In this document: in pieces, positions 1 through 8,397 of the stretch | Numbering within the stretch: the stretch's first letter is position 1 | Layout of the letters: every line of letters starts with the position of its first letter | Origin: Anaerolineaceae bacterium | GTDB taxonomy: Bacteria > Chloroflexota > Anaerolineae > Aggregatilineales > Phototrophicaceae | Reading direction: 5' to 3' | DNA length: 64,000 bases | NCBI GenBank assembly: GCA_002699585.1 | Contig: PABP01000009.1 | Span: 1 to 64,000, forward strand | The notes under the pieces: generated by a model | The model's input: only the letters and a program-made list of their open reading frames with translations | What the model was told of the DNA's origin: nothing | Database searches by the model: none | Translations under genes and position numbers: made by a program

Positions 1-59
1 CCGCAAGCGCCGATGGTACTGCACGGGTGACTGTGTGGGAGAGTAGGCCGTTGCCAACC
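1..59 (+). rRNA. rrf: 5S ribosomal RNA, 3' end (partial)
   Basis: The first bases hold the conserved 3' half of bacterial 5S rRNA: CGATGGTACTGC at about 10-21 followed by GTGGGAGAGTAGG at about 34-46, then the closing-stem strand GCCGTTGCC. The 5' half lies outside the window, so an rRNA operon probably ends here, transcribed on the plus strand. The exact 3' end cannot be fixed without the 5' strand that pairs with it. I see no clear terminator in the 100 bases that follow. Confidence 0.82.
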
Positions 60-158
60 TAATGAAAACACTTTTCTACTGGAAGAGCATTTTCAAAGAT
101 ACTTTCTAGGTCGCGACTGAGCACAACAAACACCACTCCAACCCCTTGCTCTTTTGCT

Positions 159-674
159 TTAATGACCCATTTTATTCTTCTTTTTAATGATCTCCTCGGT
201 TAGCGCATAAATACCCCACAATATCTCAGATAAACCTAGGCATACTGCAAAGAGCCATAGATTGACTAATTCGACACCTCGCGGCGAGGCCCATTCTGAG
301 GATCCATAAACAAAATTATCGAGATAAGACCCTCTGTTCAAAACCAAATAGTAGAAGATTCGCATGCCTAAGAAGATAGCTATAGCAAAAACAACAATTG
401 CGATTCCTCGGAACCAGTGCTTTGCATTTCTGGTGATTGTTTTACGCGATACATCGAACACCATTAGCAGAATCATGCTCAAGAGGGATGTCCCCAACGT
501 AACCATGATGAGATTCATGACGGTGCCAAACTCATCCTGGTTAGGAATCATCCGCACAAAATGAATAACGAAGCACAATGGAATCGTGATTGCACAGTAC
601 ACAGGTAACAGGCAGCCGAGTGGAGTTCGCATAACATCGCCCAAATAAAAAAGCCATCTCTTCTGATTATACAA
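159..674 (-). CDS. small four-helix membrane protein, unknown family
   Basis: A 171-residue protein with four hydrophobic stretches at about residues 20-40, 52-73, 90-111 and 136-158, and a lysine-rich C-terminal tail (KKKNK), so a polytopic inner-membrane protein. No catalytic motif or known family was recognised. The first codon used here is TTG; an ATG at residue 15 (position 632) would remove only the cytoplasmic leader. Base composition looks more AT-rich than in the genes after 700, which may mean recent acquisition beside the rRNA operon. It points towards the 5S gene, so transcription is convergent with the rRNA operon. Confidence 0.55.
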   Translation of the reverse strand: MYNQKRWLFYLGDVMRTPLGCLLPVYCAITIPLCFVIHFVRMIPNQDEFGTVMNLIMVTLGTSLLSMILLMVFDVSRKTITRNAKHWFRGIAIVVFAIAIFLGMRIFYYLVLNRGSYLDNFVYGSSEWASPRGVELVNLWLFAVCLGLSEILWGIYALTEEIIKKKNKMGH

Positions 675-714
675 ACCCAGAGAGATGACTCCTCAAATTA
701 GCGTATTTTTGATC

Positions 715-2406
715 CTATTCACCCACACGCATCATCCAGAAATTACCATCCAGCACATTGCGGAACGCGATTTTGCTGCCATCTGCATTGACTGCCCACT
801 GCCCATTCATGATGGCGAATGGCTGCGTATCACGGTCCGTCAACATCCTTAGCTGACTATCAGCGACCGTAAACAGCCCAAGCTCGTGAATGGCGTTTTC
901 GGGTTCAAAGGGAATAACGAACAGGCTGTTTTCGTCACGCCAGCGGTAACCCCCAAACCAGTCGAGGCGCTGCGGCTGTGCGCCTTCCGCGATGTCGATC
1001 AGATACATGCCATTGTCAGCGGGATTCGGCTGTGACGATAGGTAATAGACCATGCGACTGCCACCGGGCGCGATGCTGAACCCACGCGGACGATACCAAC
1101 TGCCCAGGGTATAGCGCTGGCCCGTGTTGATGTCCACGATGTCCATGCGCGTATTATCGTCCTCACGCCATGTCACCAGCAGCCGATGGTCATCCAGCCA
1201 GTTGCCATCCAAACCGCGCTCGGCCATGATCTGGACAGGCTCGTAGCTGCCACTACGATCACGCACATCGCTGATATAAATGGCGTTCACCGCAGAATTT
1301 TGCCCAGGCACAAAAACACTCTCGCGTTCAACCCACATCAGATGCGTGTTGTTGGCATTCAACCCGGCAGGATTGCCATTGGTATTCACTTCCCAGGCCG
1401 TGCCCGATGCCAGTTCGAGGATGCGCACGTTATCACCGATCTGCGTCAGCGTATGGCTGAAATCCGGCGAGTACAGAAACGGCGTTTCCGGCCCCATACT
1501 GACCATCTGTCCGGCGCTGGCATCCCAGGTGAAGACCGACGCATGGCTGTTCGCGCCGCCATCAAGCGTATACAGCGTGTTGGCATCGGTTGTATGCCAC
1601 CAGAAATCCGCACAGCAGCCCGTATTATCCAACGTCTGGAAAGTCACACTCGCATTTGTGCCGATGTCTGCCGCGTTGGCATCCGGCGGAACCAGCAGCG
1701 GCGGAAGTTGATTGTAGGACAGCGGCCAGGTTTCCGTATAGGCATTCAGACGCCGCCCACCGAAAGCCACATCCGGCTGATCTTCCAGCGTTTGCCACTG
1801 GCGCGCATTATTCAGGTCGATCTGGAAGAATCGCCCACCAAAACGGCCAATCAGCGCCAGCGTGTGCCAGTTGGCCTGCATATAGGTGATAGGGTTGTAG
1901 GTCGTGCGATAGTCCGCCGAGCGAATTTCCAGGTGCAGATGTGGGCGCGAGGCGCACGTTTCGTCCGGGTCGCCGCTGTAGCCAACCAATTCGCCCTGCT
2001 GCACAAATTGTCCCTCTTGCACGGGGGCGCGGTCCAGCAGATGCCCATACAGCGACGTCAGCCCCAGTGACTCATGTCGAATAATCAGGTTATGCGGTGC
2101 CGAGCCAAAGTTGAGGTTATCGACATACGCCACCACGCCATCGGCCACAGCCACCAGGGGCGTGCCACATGCCGCCGAAAAATCCAGGCCGAAGTGTAGT
2201 CCCTGGCCGGCGCTGTACCACAAATCGCCGAAGTTATAGGCGCCCGTGGTATTGCCATAGGCCTGCCCGAACAGCCATGTATCCAGCCCCGGACCATCCT
2301 GAAAGGGTAAAATCAGTGGCTTGTTGGCCTCTTGCGCCTGACTGTGGTTGCCCAGCGGCAGCATCAGCACCAGGATAATCAGCATCAGCAAAGCAATCCG
2401 ATGCAT
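715..2406 (-). CDS. secreted M23-family metallopeptidase with C-terminal propeller-like domain
   Basis: The protein (563 aa from the chosen start) begins with a signal peptide (MHRIALLMLIILVLMLPLG). An M23/LytM-type zinc endopeptidase domain follows at about residues 65-180: HFGLD gives H71 and D75, YGH gives H122, and HLHLE gives H156 and H158, which is the full zinc-ligand and catalytic set. Such enzymes cut peptide cross-links in cell wall or other glycyl peptides outside the membrane. Residues 200-563 are beta-rich with repeated short blades and resemble a TolB/WD-like propeller, possibly for substrate binding. I chose ATG at 2406 rather than an upstream start 32 codons earlier because the signal peptide begins here and GGAAGAAAAGC lies just upstream. 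It is divergent from the S41 protease gene. Confidence 0.85.
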   Translation of the reverse strand: MHRIALLMLIILVLMLPLGNHSQAQEANKPLILPFQDGPGLDTWLFGQAYGNTTGAYNFGDLWYSAGQGLHFGLDFSAACGTPLVAVADGVVAYVDNLNFGSAPHNLIIRHESLGLTSLYGHLLDRAPVQEGQFVQQGELVGYSGDPDETCASRPHLHLEIRSADYRTTYNPITYMQANWHTLALIGRFGGRFFQIDLNNARQWQTLEDQPDVAFGGRRLNAYTETWPLSYNQLPPLLVPPDANAADIGTNASVTFQTLDNTGCCADFWWHTTDANTLYTLDGGANSHASVFTWDASAGQMVSMGPETPFLYSPDFSHTLTQIGDNVRILELASGTAWEVNTNGNPAGLNANNTHLMWVERESVFVPGQNSAVNAIYISDVRDRSGSYEPVQIMAERGLDGNWLDDHRLLVTWREDDNTRMDIVDINTGQRYTLGSWYRPRGFSIAPGGSRMVYYLSSQPNPADNGMYLIDIAEGAQPQRLDWFGGYRWRDENSLFVIPFEPENAIHELGLFTVADSQLRMLTDRDTQPFAIMNGQWAVNADGSKIAFRNVLDGNFWMMRVGE

Positions 2407-2597
2407 GCTTTTCTTCCGTTCTATTGACAGCGGATTCGCGGTAGTATGGCACAGATTGGCACTCATTGAATAGGTCGTGCCGCTTCTATTCTCATCACAC
2501 ATCCTTAATAAGTTATAACTATTTTATGAGGGTGCTAGGCGGTGACAGCCAGTTGCCAGTACAATAATCCTATCCATAACAGGTTGGAGTTAAAAAG

Positions 2598-5012
2598 ATG
2601 GCTTATCGTAAGCGCTTCGTTTTGATTTTTATGATCGCTCTCCTGGCGATGAGTGCGGCGGTTGTCTCCGCGATTGGCGAAGATGACAGTGATGCCCCGC
2701 CGGATGAGGACCAGATCGCGCCGGATACAACGGTAGAGATCGCCAACCCGGAAGGCGGCCCGGTTGTGTTGCGGGGGGAAGTTTCATATACCAATCCCTT
2801 CTTCACCAGTGGCGTCTCCCAGCCGCTCATCATTCTGGAAGATCAGGCCGGTTTCGTCGACCGCAATGAATACTTCCTGTTCCCGCAGGAAAGCCAGGTT
2901 CTGGGGCAGATTACATCCAACTTCTATGAATCGCCCTTCACCTATTCGCTGGCGCTGCCGATTGAGCCGCAGGGTTCCTTGCGCGATGTCGATAACGACG
3001 GCGAAGAAGATACGGGCGTGATGGTATTTGCCGTTGCTTACTGGTCGAACACGTTTGGCGACCCGCTGCTGGAAGAGCGCGACATGTACGGTGGTGGTTG
3101 GTCCGGTGCCTATGCATCGACCCGTACCAGTAGCAATCCCGATCTGCGCGGTGAATACGTCGGCGGCAAAATTCTGGTGTATGCACCTGATGACCAGCAG
3201 GGTTTCCCCAGCGGCTTCGGTAAAGATGGCATGCTGTTTACAGAAGATGACCCGATTGTGCCCATCCCGCAAGGTTACACCGTCGTCGATATGGACACCG
3301 ACCCGTTCACCTTTAATCGCTCCGAGGAACAGACCCTCGACCTATACGAGCCGGAAACTGCCGCAGTTAGCGATTTCTCCGAGATGGATTATCTCGACGC
3401 CTTCGATGCTATGATCGAGAAGTTCCGTCTGGAATACGCCTTCTCTGAGTATTACGGCCTCGACTGGGACGAACTGTCCGCGACCTATCGTCCCCGTGTA
3501 CAGGCGGCACAGGCCAGCCGCGATTCGTATTTGTTCGCCCTGGCGATTCGTGACCTGCTCTGGGAAATTCCCGATGGTCATGTCAGCATGTCGCTGGACC
3601 TGCTCATTGATGACTTCCAGAGTGATACCGAAGGCGGCCTGGGCATTGCCATCCGCGAACTGGAAGATGGCCGTGTGATTGTCAACTATCTGGTGGATGG
3701 CACTCCCGCTACCGACGCGGGCATGCAGCTTGGCACGGAAATCATCGCCATCAATGGCACCCCGATTGACGAAGTTCTGGAAAATACCTTCGTCTGGGCG
3801 CATCAAACCCTGGCGACACCTGCCGCGCTGCGTTTGCAGCAGTTGCGGTATGCCACTCGCTTCCCAATGGGTACCACCGTCGATGTCACTTTCAAGAACC
3901 CTGGTGAAGACGAGCAGACCGTTTCTATGGATGTCGTACCAGAGCGCGAGAGCTTCTCGTTTAGCTCTTTCAACAATGGCGTCACAGGCCTGGAACTACC
4001 CGTAGAGTACGAAATCCTGCCCAGCGGCTATGGTGTGGTGAGCATCTACAGTTTCAGCGACGATGAGTACCTGTCTGTTCAGCTTTGGGAGCGCATGATC
4101 CGTACCTTCAAGGACAATGGCGTCCAGGGCATCATCATTGACATGCGTAACAATGGTGGCGGCAGCGGCTTCCTGGCCGATCAAATGTCGGCGTACTTCT
4201 TCAGTGAACCCATAGTCGTCGGTAACTCTGGCGTCTATAACGAGGACTTCGGTGATTTCTACTTCGACGAGCGTGGCGAAGATCAGCTTTATCTGCCGCC
4301 GGAAGAACTAATCTATGATGGCCCGGTCGCCGTGATCGTCAGCCCAGCTTGCTTCAGCGCTTGTGAGTTCTTTAGCTACAACTTCACCCTGCGCGAGGAC
4401 GCAGCCATTGTCGGCTATTACCCGACAGGGGGCCTCGGCGGTGGCGTGGAAGATTTCTACATGCCGGAAAATATCTCGATCCGCTTCACCGTCTCCCGCG
4501 CGGTTGATCCTGAAGGCAACATCCACATTGAAGGCATTGGTGTCGCGCCGACCGTGCGTGTGCCTGTCACTGAAGAGACGCTTTTCACCGACGGTGACCC
4601 GCTGCTCGACGCCGCCCAAGAAGCCCTGCTGGAAATCGCGCGCGGCGTGGTGGTCGATGGCGGCACACTTAGCTTTGGCTCGGCCTATGGCACTATCTCG
4701 GCAACAGCCAATGTGCAGCCCGATACAGGCGTGCAGTACGGTGTCGTGCTGCCTGCCGGGGCTGTCGTCAGCTTTTTTGCTAATGATGCCGATGGCACCC
4801 GCGATACGGTGCTGTCAATCTATGATGAAACCGGTATGCAGTTGCTGGCCGATAATGACGATGCCGAGGCCGGAGGACCGGGTTCTGCATTGGTTGAACT
4901 CAGCGTCGGTGATACCGACTTCCCGGTCATCGTGGAAATGCGCCTGAAAGCCGGCCAGGATGCGGGTGATCTGACGCTAACTATCGAAGCCGTGCCGGAA
5001 GATTCGCAGTAA
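2598..5012 (+). CDS. secreted S41 (tail-specific-like) protease with PDZ and PPC domains
   Basis: An 804-aa protein with an N-terminal signal peptide (residues 1-25). A PDZ-like segment lies at about residues 345-395 (GGLGIAI, INGTPID) and an S41 protease core at about 500-640, with the strand IIIDMRNNGGG and the nucleophile motif SPACFSACE placing the catalytic serine at residue 587. The lysine that follows the serine in CtpA-type enzymes (GEKTFGKG) is not evident; the matching stretch reads GYYPTGGLGGG, so the catalytic base may differ. The last 110 residues look like a bacterial pre-peptidase C-terminal (PPC) domain (DTVLSIYDETG, LADNDD). GGAG lies nine bases before the ATG. A terminator follows. 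Confidence 0.85.
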   Translation: MAYRKRFVLIFMIALLAMSAAVVSAIGEDDSDAPPDEDQIAPDTTVEIANPEGGPVVLRGEVSYTNPFFTSGVSQPLIILEDQAGFVDRNEYFLFPQESQVLGQITSNFYESPFTYSLALPIEPQGSLRDVDNDGEEDTGVMVFAVAYWSNTFGDPLLEERDMYGGGWSGAYASTRTSSNPDLRGEYVGGKILVYAPDDQQGFPSGFGKDGMLFTEDDPIVPIPQGYTVVDMDTDPFTFNRSEEQTLDLYEPETAAVSDFSEMDYLDAFDAMIEKFRLEYAFSEYYGLDWDELSATYRPRVQAAQASRDSYLFALAIRDLLWEIPDGHVSMSLDLLIDDFQSDTEGGLGIAIRELEDGRVIVNYLVDGTPATDAGMQLGTEIIAINGTPIDEVLENTFVWAHQTLATPAALRLQQLRYATRFPMGTTVDVTFKNPGEDEQTVSMDVVPERESFSFSSFNNGVTGLELPVEYEILPSGYGVVSIYSFSDDEYLSVQLWERMIRTFKDNGVQGIIIDMRNNGGGSGFLADQMSAYFFSEPIVVGNSGVYNEDFGDFYFDERGEDQLYLPPEELIYDGPVAVIVSPACFSACEFFSYNFTLREDAAIVGYYPTGGLGGGVEDFYMPENISIRFTVSRAVDPEGNIHIEGIGVAPTVRVPVTEETLFTDGDPLLDAAQEALLEIARGVVVDGGTLSFGSAYGTISATANVQPDTGVQYGVVLPAGAVVSFFANDADGTRDTVLSIYDETGMQLLADNDDAEAGGPGSALVELSVGDTDFPVIVEMRLKAGQDAGDLTLTIEAVPEDSQ

Positions 5013-5063
5013 AACACAGTAGGGCGGTCATCGCTTGACCGTCGCAACAACCCGACATATGGT

Positions 5064-5095
5064 AAAAGGGCGCTGAAAAGTGCCCTTTTTGCTTT
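5064..5095 (+). terminator. Rho-independent terminator after the S41 protease gene
   Basis: AAAAGGGCGC and GTGCCCTTTT form a 10-bp stem (one G-T pair) around loop TGAAAA, followed by a T-rich tail. It lies 52 bases after the protease stop codon. Confidence 0.85.
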
Positions 5096-5131
5096 AATCT
5101 TTTTGCTTCTCAATACGCTCAGGATAGAATC

Positions 5132-5617
5132 ATGCACGAATCCCAAGCTCCCAAGACCATCACGGGTCGTCTGATTGATGGCCAGCCCGCCACCCTGGAT
5201 GTCGCCCGTATGACATGGCGGCCTTCGGCTTATGGCCTCTGCTTCGATGACCAGGGGCGTGTACTGCTGCTGGACAACACCTACAATGGCCGCTGTGAAT
5301 TCCCCGGCGGTGGCGTGGAAATCTGGGAGTCGCTCTCAGAGGCAGTCGTCCGCGAAGTGTGGGAAGAAACGGGATTGTATGTGACCATCGGGCGCATGTT
5401 CCATACGCAGGAGGCTTTCTACCTGACACCCGGCGGCAGTCATTGGCATGTGTTACAGCACTATTTCTTCGTAACCGTCGATGGCGGTGACCTGCGCGAC
5501 AGCATCATCCCTGGCGAATATGCTCAAAATCCCCATTGGGCTGATACGCATACGCTCCAACCCGACGACCTGACCATCGGCTGGGACGCCTTGCAGGTTG
5601 CCCTATCTCAGCGCTAA
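5132..5617 (+). CDS. Nudix hydrolase
   Basis: A 161-aa Nudix-fold protein. The Nudix box is complete: G60, E66, then R74-E75-V-W-E78-E79-T-G81, matching G-x5-E-x7-RE-x2-EE-x-G. The three clustered glutamates bind the divalent metals that hydrolyse a nucleoside diphosphate linked to another group. The substrate cannot be told from the sequence. Residues 25-55 form the usual first strands (AYGLCFDDQGRVLLL). It is preceded by its own terminator-separated region and is convergent with the EamA transporter gene, with a palindromic repeat between the two stops. Confidence 0.88.
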   Translation: MHESQAPKTITGRLIDGQPATLDVARMTWRPSAYGLCFDDQGRVLLLDNTYNGRCEFPGGGVEIWESLSEAVVREVWEETGLYVTIGRMFHTQEAFYLTPGGSHWHVLQHYFFVTVDGGDLRDSIIPGEYAQNPHWADTHTLQPDDLTIGWDALQVALSQR

Positions 5618-5644
5618 AAAGCTGCGGTGTGTATCAGGATCTGC

Positions 5645-5669
5645 GTAGGGGCAAGGCACTGCCTTGCCC
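5645..5669 (+). repeat. GTAGGG-type palindromic intergenic repeat, copy 1
   Basis: GTAG followed by GGGCAAGGC-ACT-GCCTTGCCC (arms 5649-5657 and 5661-5669). It lies between the convergent ends of the Nudix and EamA genes. Related copies with different but still self-complementary arms are at 17617-17640, 25457-25480, 43566-43583 and 43603-43626. Confidence 0.75.
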
Positions 5670-5690
5670 AGGTTGATTGCATCTCTTTAA

Positions 5691-6626
5691 CTAATCCCCA
5701 ACAGCCCCCTTCGCGCTGAGCCTGTTCAACCGAGCGAACATCCTCAGGTTCACAATGCCGATGCCTGTGAAGATCAACGACGCGCCTCCAACGATAAACA
5801 CGTCGAGCTGCTCGCCTAATAGCACGACACCCAGGATCAAGCCAACGGCTGGGACGATATAAGTCACCATCGTCGCCCGTGACGCACCCAGGCGGCTGAC
5901 CACTTCGTAAAACATCAAGTAGGCCACGAACGTATTGACCACGCCCAGGGTGATAATCGCAAATAGGGCGGTCGCGCCCAGGTCCGCGTTAACGGTCGGT
6001 GGTACATCCAAGAATTGCATTCCGGCGAACATAAAGACCATTTCCGCAATGGCCCCACTGAGCATGGCAATCGCCGCCAGCACAATCGGTTCCAACTTGC
6101 CCTGGATCACCTTGCGGCTGAAGGCGGTAAACGAGGCATAGAAAATCGACGAGCCAATCATCCCCAACTGGCCCAGCAGCCCCCCGGTGATGACCTCGCC
6201 GCCTTGCCAATTGCGTGCCGCCAGGATAATAATCCCGACGAAACCGACCACCAGTCCCAGCACTTTTTGTGGGGTGATGCGTTCATCTTTGAAGGCAAAA
6301 TGGGCAATCACCAACCCGAACAGGGCAGTCGTCGCTTGCAGCACGCTGGCCAGTCCGCTGTCGATTTGTGTTTCGCTGAAGCCAATCAGGGCAAAGGGAA
6401 TGGCATTGTTGCCAACGCCGACGATGGCGGCGTTGCGCCAGGTGCGCCAGTCCTTCGGCAAGGGTCGTTTGCGGACAATGACGACGATCCACAGCAAAAA
6501 TGCGGCAATGCCCAGCCGGATGAACATGACTTGCAGTGGGTGAACGCTTTCTACGCCGATGCGGATCAGCATAAAAGACGAACCCCAGATCAGGCCGATG
6601 GCCCAGAACATCAACCATGCACCCAC
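5691..6626 (-). CDS. EamA/DMT-family transporter
   Basis: A 311-aa integral membrane protein with about ten hydrophobic helices arranged as two EamA repeats. The first repeat shows the characteristic start FWAIGLIWGSSFMLIRIG; the second begins near residue 155. Family members export or import small metabolites such as amino acids and nucleosides, and the substrate here cannot be inferred. The start is GTG at 6626, supported by AAGGGGC nine bases upstream; the next ATG is only five codons in. It is convergent with the Nudix gene and stands alone. Confidence 0.87.
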   Translation of the reverse strand: MGAWLMFWAIGLIWGSSFMLIRIGVESVHPLQVMFIRLGIAAFLLWIVVIVRKRPLPKDWRTWRNAAIVGVGNNAIPFALIGFSETQIDSGLASVLQATTALFGLVIAHFAFKDERITPQKVLGLVVGFVGIIILAARNWQGGEVITGGLLGQLGMIGSSIFYASFTAFSRKVIQGKLEPIVLAAIAMLSGAIAEMVFMFAGMQFLDVPPTVNADLGATALFAIITLGVVNTFVAYLMFYEVVSRLGASRATMVTYIVPAVGLILGVVLLGEQLDVFIVGGASLIFTGIGIVNLRMFARLNRLSAKGAVGD

Positions 6627-6774
6627 AATATGCCCCTTTTGCGATAAAGTAATCAGAGATCAAAAGACATTTCTTTATAGCACCTGGCTAACCGGAATAC
6701 TTCCCGATTGTTGTGCTACTTGGGAATGAATACCAAGAGGATAGAGGTATCGTGCAGGTAGGTCAAAGGCCAGC

Positions 6775-7644
6775 CTAGACTATTGGCTCCGGTGATGCCG
6801 CCTCATGCTTTGGCAGATGGTCACGTAGCCAGCCGATGATGTCCGCCAGCACCTGATCCTGAATAGGTTCGTTCATGATTTCGTGGCGCATACCGGGGTA
6901 CGTAAGCAATCGCTTGTGGGCGCTGCTGGCGCGCTCATAAACGGTATAGCTGCCACTGATCGGCGTGATGCCGTCTTCCTCGCCATGACCAATCAGCAGC
7001 GGTAGCGTCAGTTCGTGCGCTCGTTCGTTGATCTCGCGCCCCGCTTTGATGATCGCCCAGCCCATGCCAGCTCGCATCGCACCATGCACCACCAGCGGAT
7101 CTTCCTCAAAGGCATGGTTGACTTCAGGGTCGGTTGTGAGTGGCTCGGAGCCTCTACTGACACGTATACGCGGGGTTAATGTGCCTAGAACCTGCGCCAT
7201 TATCAGCAAAGGCCTTGACAGCAATTCCTCGCCTCGGGTAGCCGTCCCCGTAACGACCAGCGCCGCCAGGTCGTTCTGGTATTCCAGCGTGTACATCAGG
7301 CTGATGACGCTGCCCATGCTGTGACCGAGTATGGCGATGGGTAAATCGGGATGCTGGGCGCGTATTAGCTCAAAATACTGGCGTAAATCCTTGACCGGTT
7401 CTTGCTTGATGGACTTGAACAGCGCCCGGACGCCTTCGCTCTTGCCGTGCCCCTTATGATCCAGGCCGTACACTGCCCAGCCCTGTTTTACAAGCGCGTC
7501 CACCACATGCGTATAGCGCCCGATGTGCTCCGCGTGTCCATGTACAATAATCACCACCGCCGTCGGCTCCACATCCGGCAGCCAGCGCTCTGTATGAATT
7601 TTCAGGCCTTCATGGTTGGTAAAACTGTCGATTTTGTGCTGCAT
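6775..7644 (-). CDS. alpha/beta hydrolase, monoacylglycerol lipase-like
   Basis: A 289-aa serine hydrolase of the Hydrolase_4/lysophospholipase type. The oxyanion motif VHGHAEHIGRY is at about 34-44, the nucleophile elbow GHSMGS puts Ser at 109, the acid is D224 (GHGEEDGITP) and the base H254 (GMRHEIMNEP), so the triad is complete. The HGxxEHxxRY signature is typical of monoglyceride lipases, which release glycerol from monoacylglycerols; I infer that activity. There is no signal peptide, so it is cytoplasmic. A dispersed intergenic repeat lies just upstream at 7677-7719. Confidence 0.87.
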   Translation of the reverse strand: MQHKIDSFTNHEGLKIHTERWLPDVEPTAVVIIVHGHAEHIGRYTHVVDALVKQGWAVYGLDHKGHGKSEGVRALFKSIKQEPVKDLRQYFELIRAQHPDLPIAILGHSMGSVISLMYTLEYQNDLAALVVTGTATRGEELLSRPLLIMAQVLGTLTPRIRVSRGSEPLTTDPEVNHAFEEDPLVVHGAMRAGMGWAIIKAGREINERAHELTLPLLIGHGEEDGITPISGSYTVYERASSAHKRLLTYPGMRHEIMNEPIQDQVLADIIGWLRDHLPKHEAASPEPIV

Positions 7645-7676
7645 GATAAATTTTCCCGCGATTGTCTCGCTTGTTA

Positions 7677-7719
7677 AAGTCCCCTCACCTCATGGGGAGC
7701 AGATTTAGGGGTGGGGTTC
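7677..7719. repeat. dispersed C/G-rich intergenic repeat, family B copy 1
   Basis: In reverse orientation this stretch shares ACCCCTAAATC and GAGGGGACTTT, at similar spacing, with 25507-25551. It contains short complementary arms (CCCCT and AGGGG). The two copies differ in the middle, as expected for an old non-coding repeat. Confidence 0.6.
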
Positions 7720-7808
7720 TGATTCAACTTTGTGCTAAGAGCAGCGAAGCTCTTATGTCTGGTCCACACTAAAAACTCACAACCAATAACTAAAAACTCA
7801 CTCGGCCC

Positions 7809-8195
7809 TTACCCATACGTCATGGGGACATCCAGCCGCAGCCAGGTGCGCCCTATGCGGAACAGCGACCCCGGTCGCAGTTCCACACGGCTGATGATAG
7901 GATCGACCATTTTCTCTAAGAACGTACCGTTGCGGCTGCCGCCATCTTCCAACCAGAAGTGCAGTAAAAAGGGCAGCGAGGTTGCATCCGTGTCGGTGAT
8001 GTGTTTGGCATGGCAGCCGACTCGCGCATGCAGACGCGATACTTGATTGTCAAAGGGCATGTGTACATCGCAGGTATCGCGGCGGCCTATGGTGATGATC
8101 CGTTCTTCACCCGCCTGGGGCTGGTCAAAATTGAGGATTTTGCCATCCAGCGGGCCGCTCATAAAGGTAATGCTGATTTCGCCTCGTCCAGGCAT
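7809..8195 (-). CDS. FHA-domain protein
   Basis: A 128-aa single-domain forkhead-associated protein. The phosphothreonine-binding residues are visible: GR at 37-38, S53-R-x-H56 (SRLHA) and N89-G-T91. FHA domains bind phosphothreonine peptides, so this is a probable reader of Ser/Thr kinase activity. It lies next to, and in the same direction as, the TPR-kinase gene whose product is a likely partner (inference from context). The gap of about 200 bases to that gene holds a 9-bp inverted repeat, so co-transcription is uncertain. Confidence 0.88.
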   Translation of the reverse strand: MPGRGEISITFMSGPLDGKILNFDQPQAGEERIITIGRRDTCDVHMPFDNQVSRLHARVGCHAKHITDTDATSLPFLLHFWLEDGGSRNGTFLEKMVDPIISRVELRPGSLFRIGRTWLRLDVPMTYG

Positions 8196-8310
8196 AGTTG
8201 CGTCCTTCGTTCAAAAACCAGGTTTTGTAGCCATTTTTGGAAAACGACATTTTTCAGGACGCTGCTCTAAAATTCACAGCCGACTGAAAATAGTTGCCCA
8301 AAACCTTGGG

Positions 8311-8331
8311 GTGAAAATCTTTGATTTTCAC
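8311..8331. other. 9-bp perfect inverted repeat between TPR-kinase and FHA genes
   Basis: GTGAAAATC-TTT-GATTTTCAC, followed on the plus strand by TTTTTT at 8340. It is downstream of the minus-strand kinase stop at 8398, next to a second small arm pair (CCCAA/TTGGG near 8298-8310). It could be a transcription terminator for the kinase gene or an mRNA hairpin; the T-run is on the wrong side for the minus strand. Confidence 0.45.
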
Positions 8332-8397
8332 AATGAGTGTTTTTTGGCGTCACCTTTTTTGCAAAAAAGATGACAATATCCTAAATGTTAACATGTC

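Noticed and set aside
1186-2070. Plus-strand open frame inside the M23 gene, and similar long antisense frames inside hyuB, the GAF kinase and the TPR-kinase
   Set aside because: Shadows of GC-rich coding sequence on the other strand; the real frames have recognisable domains and starts.
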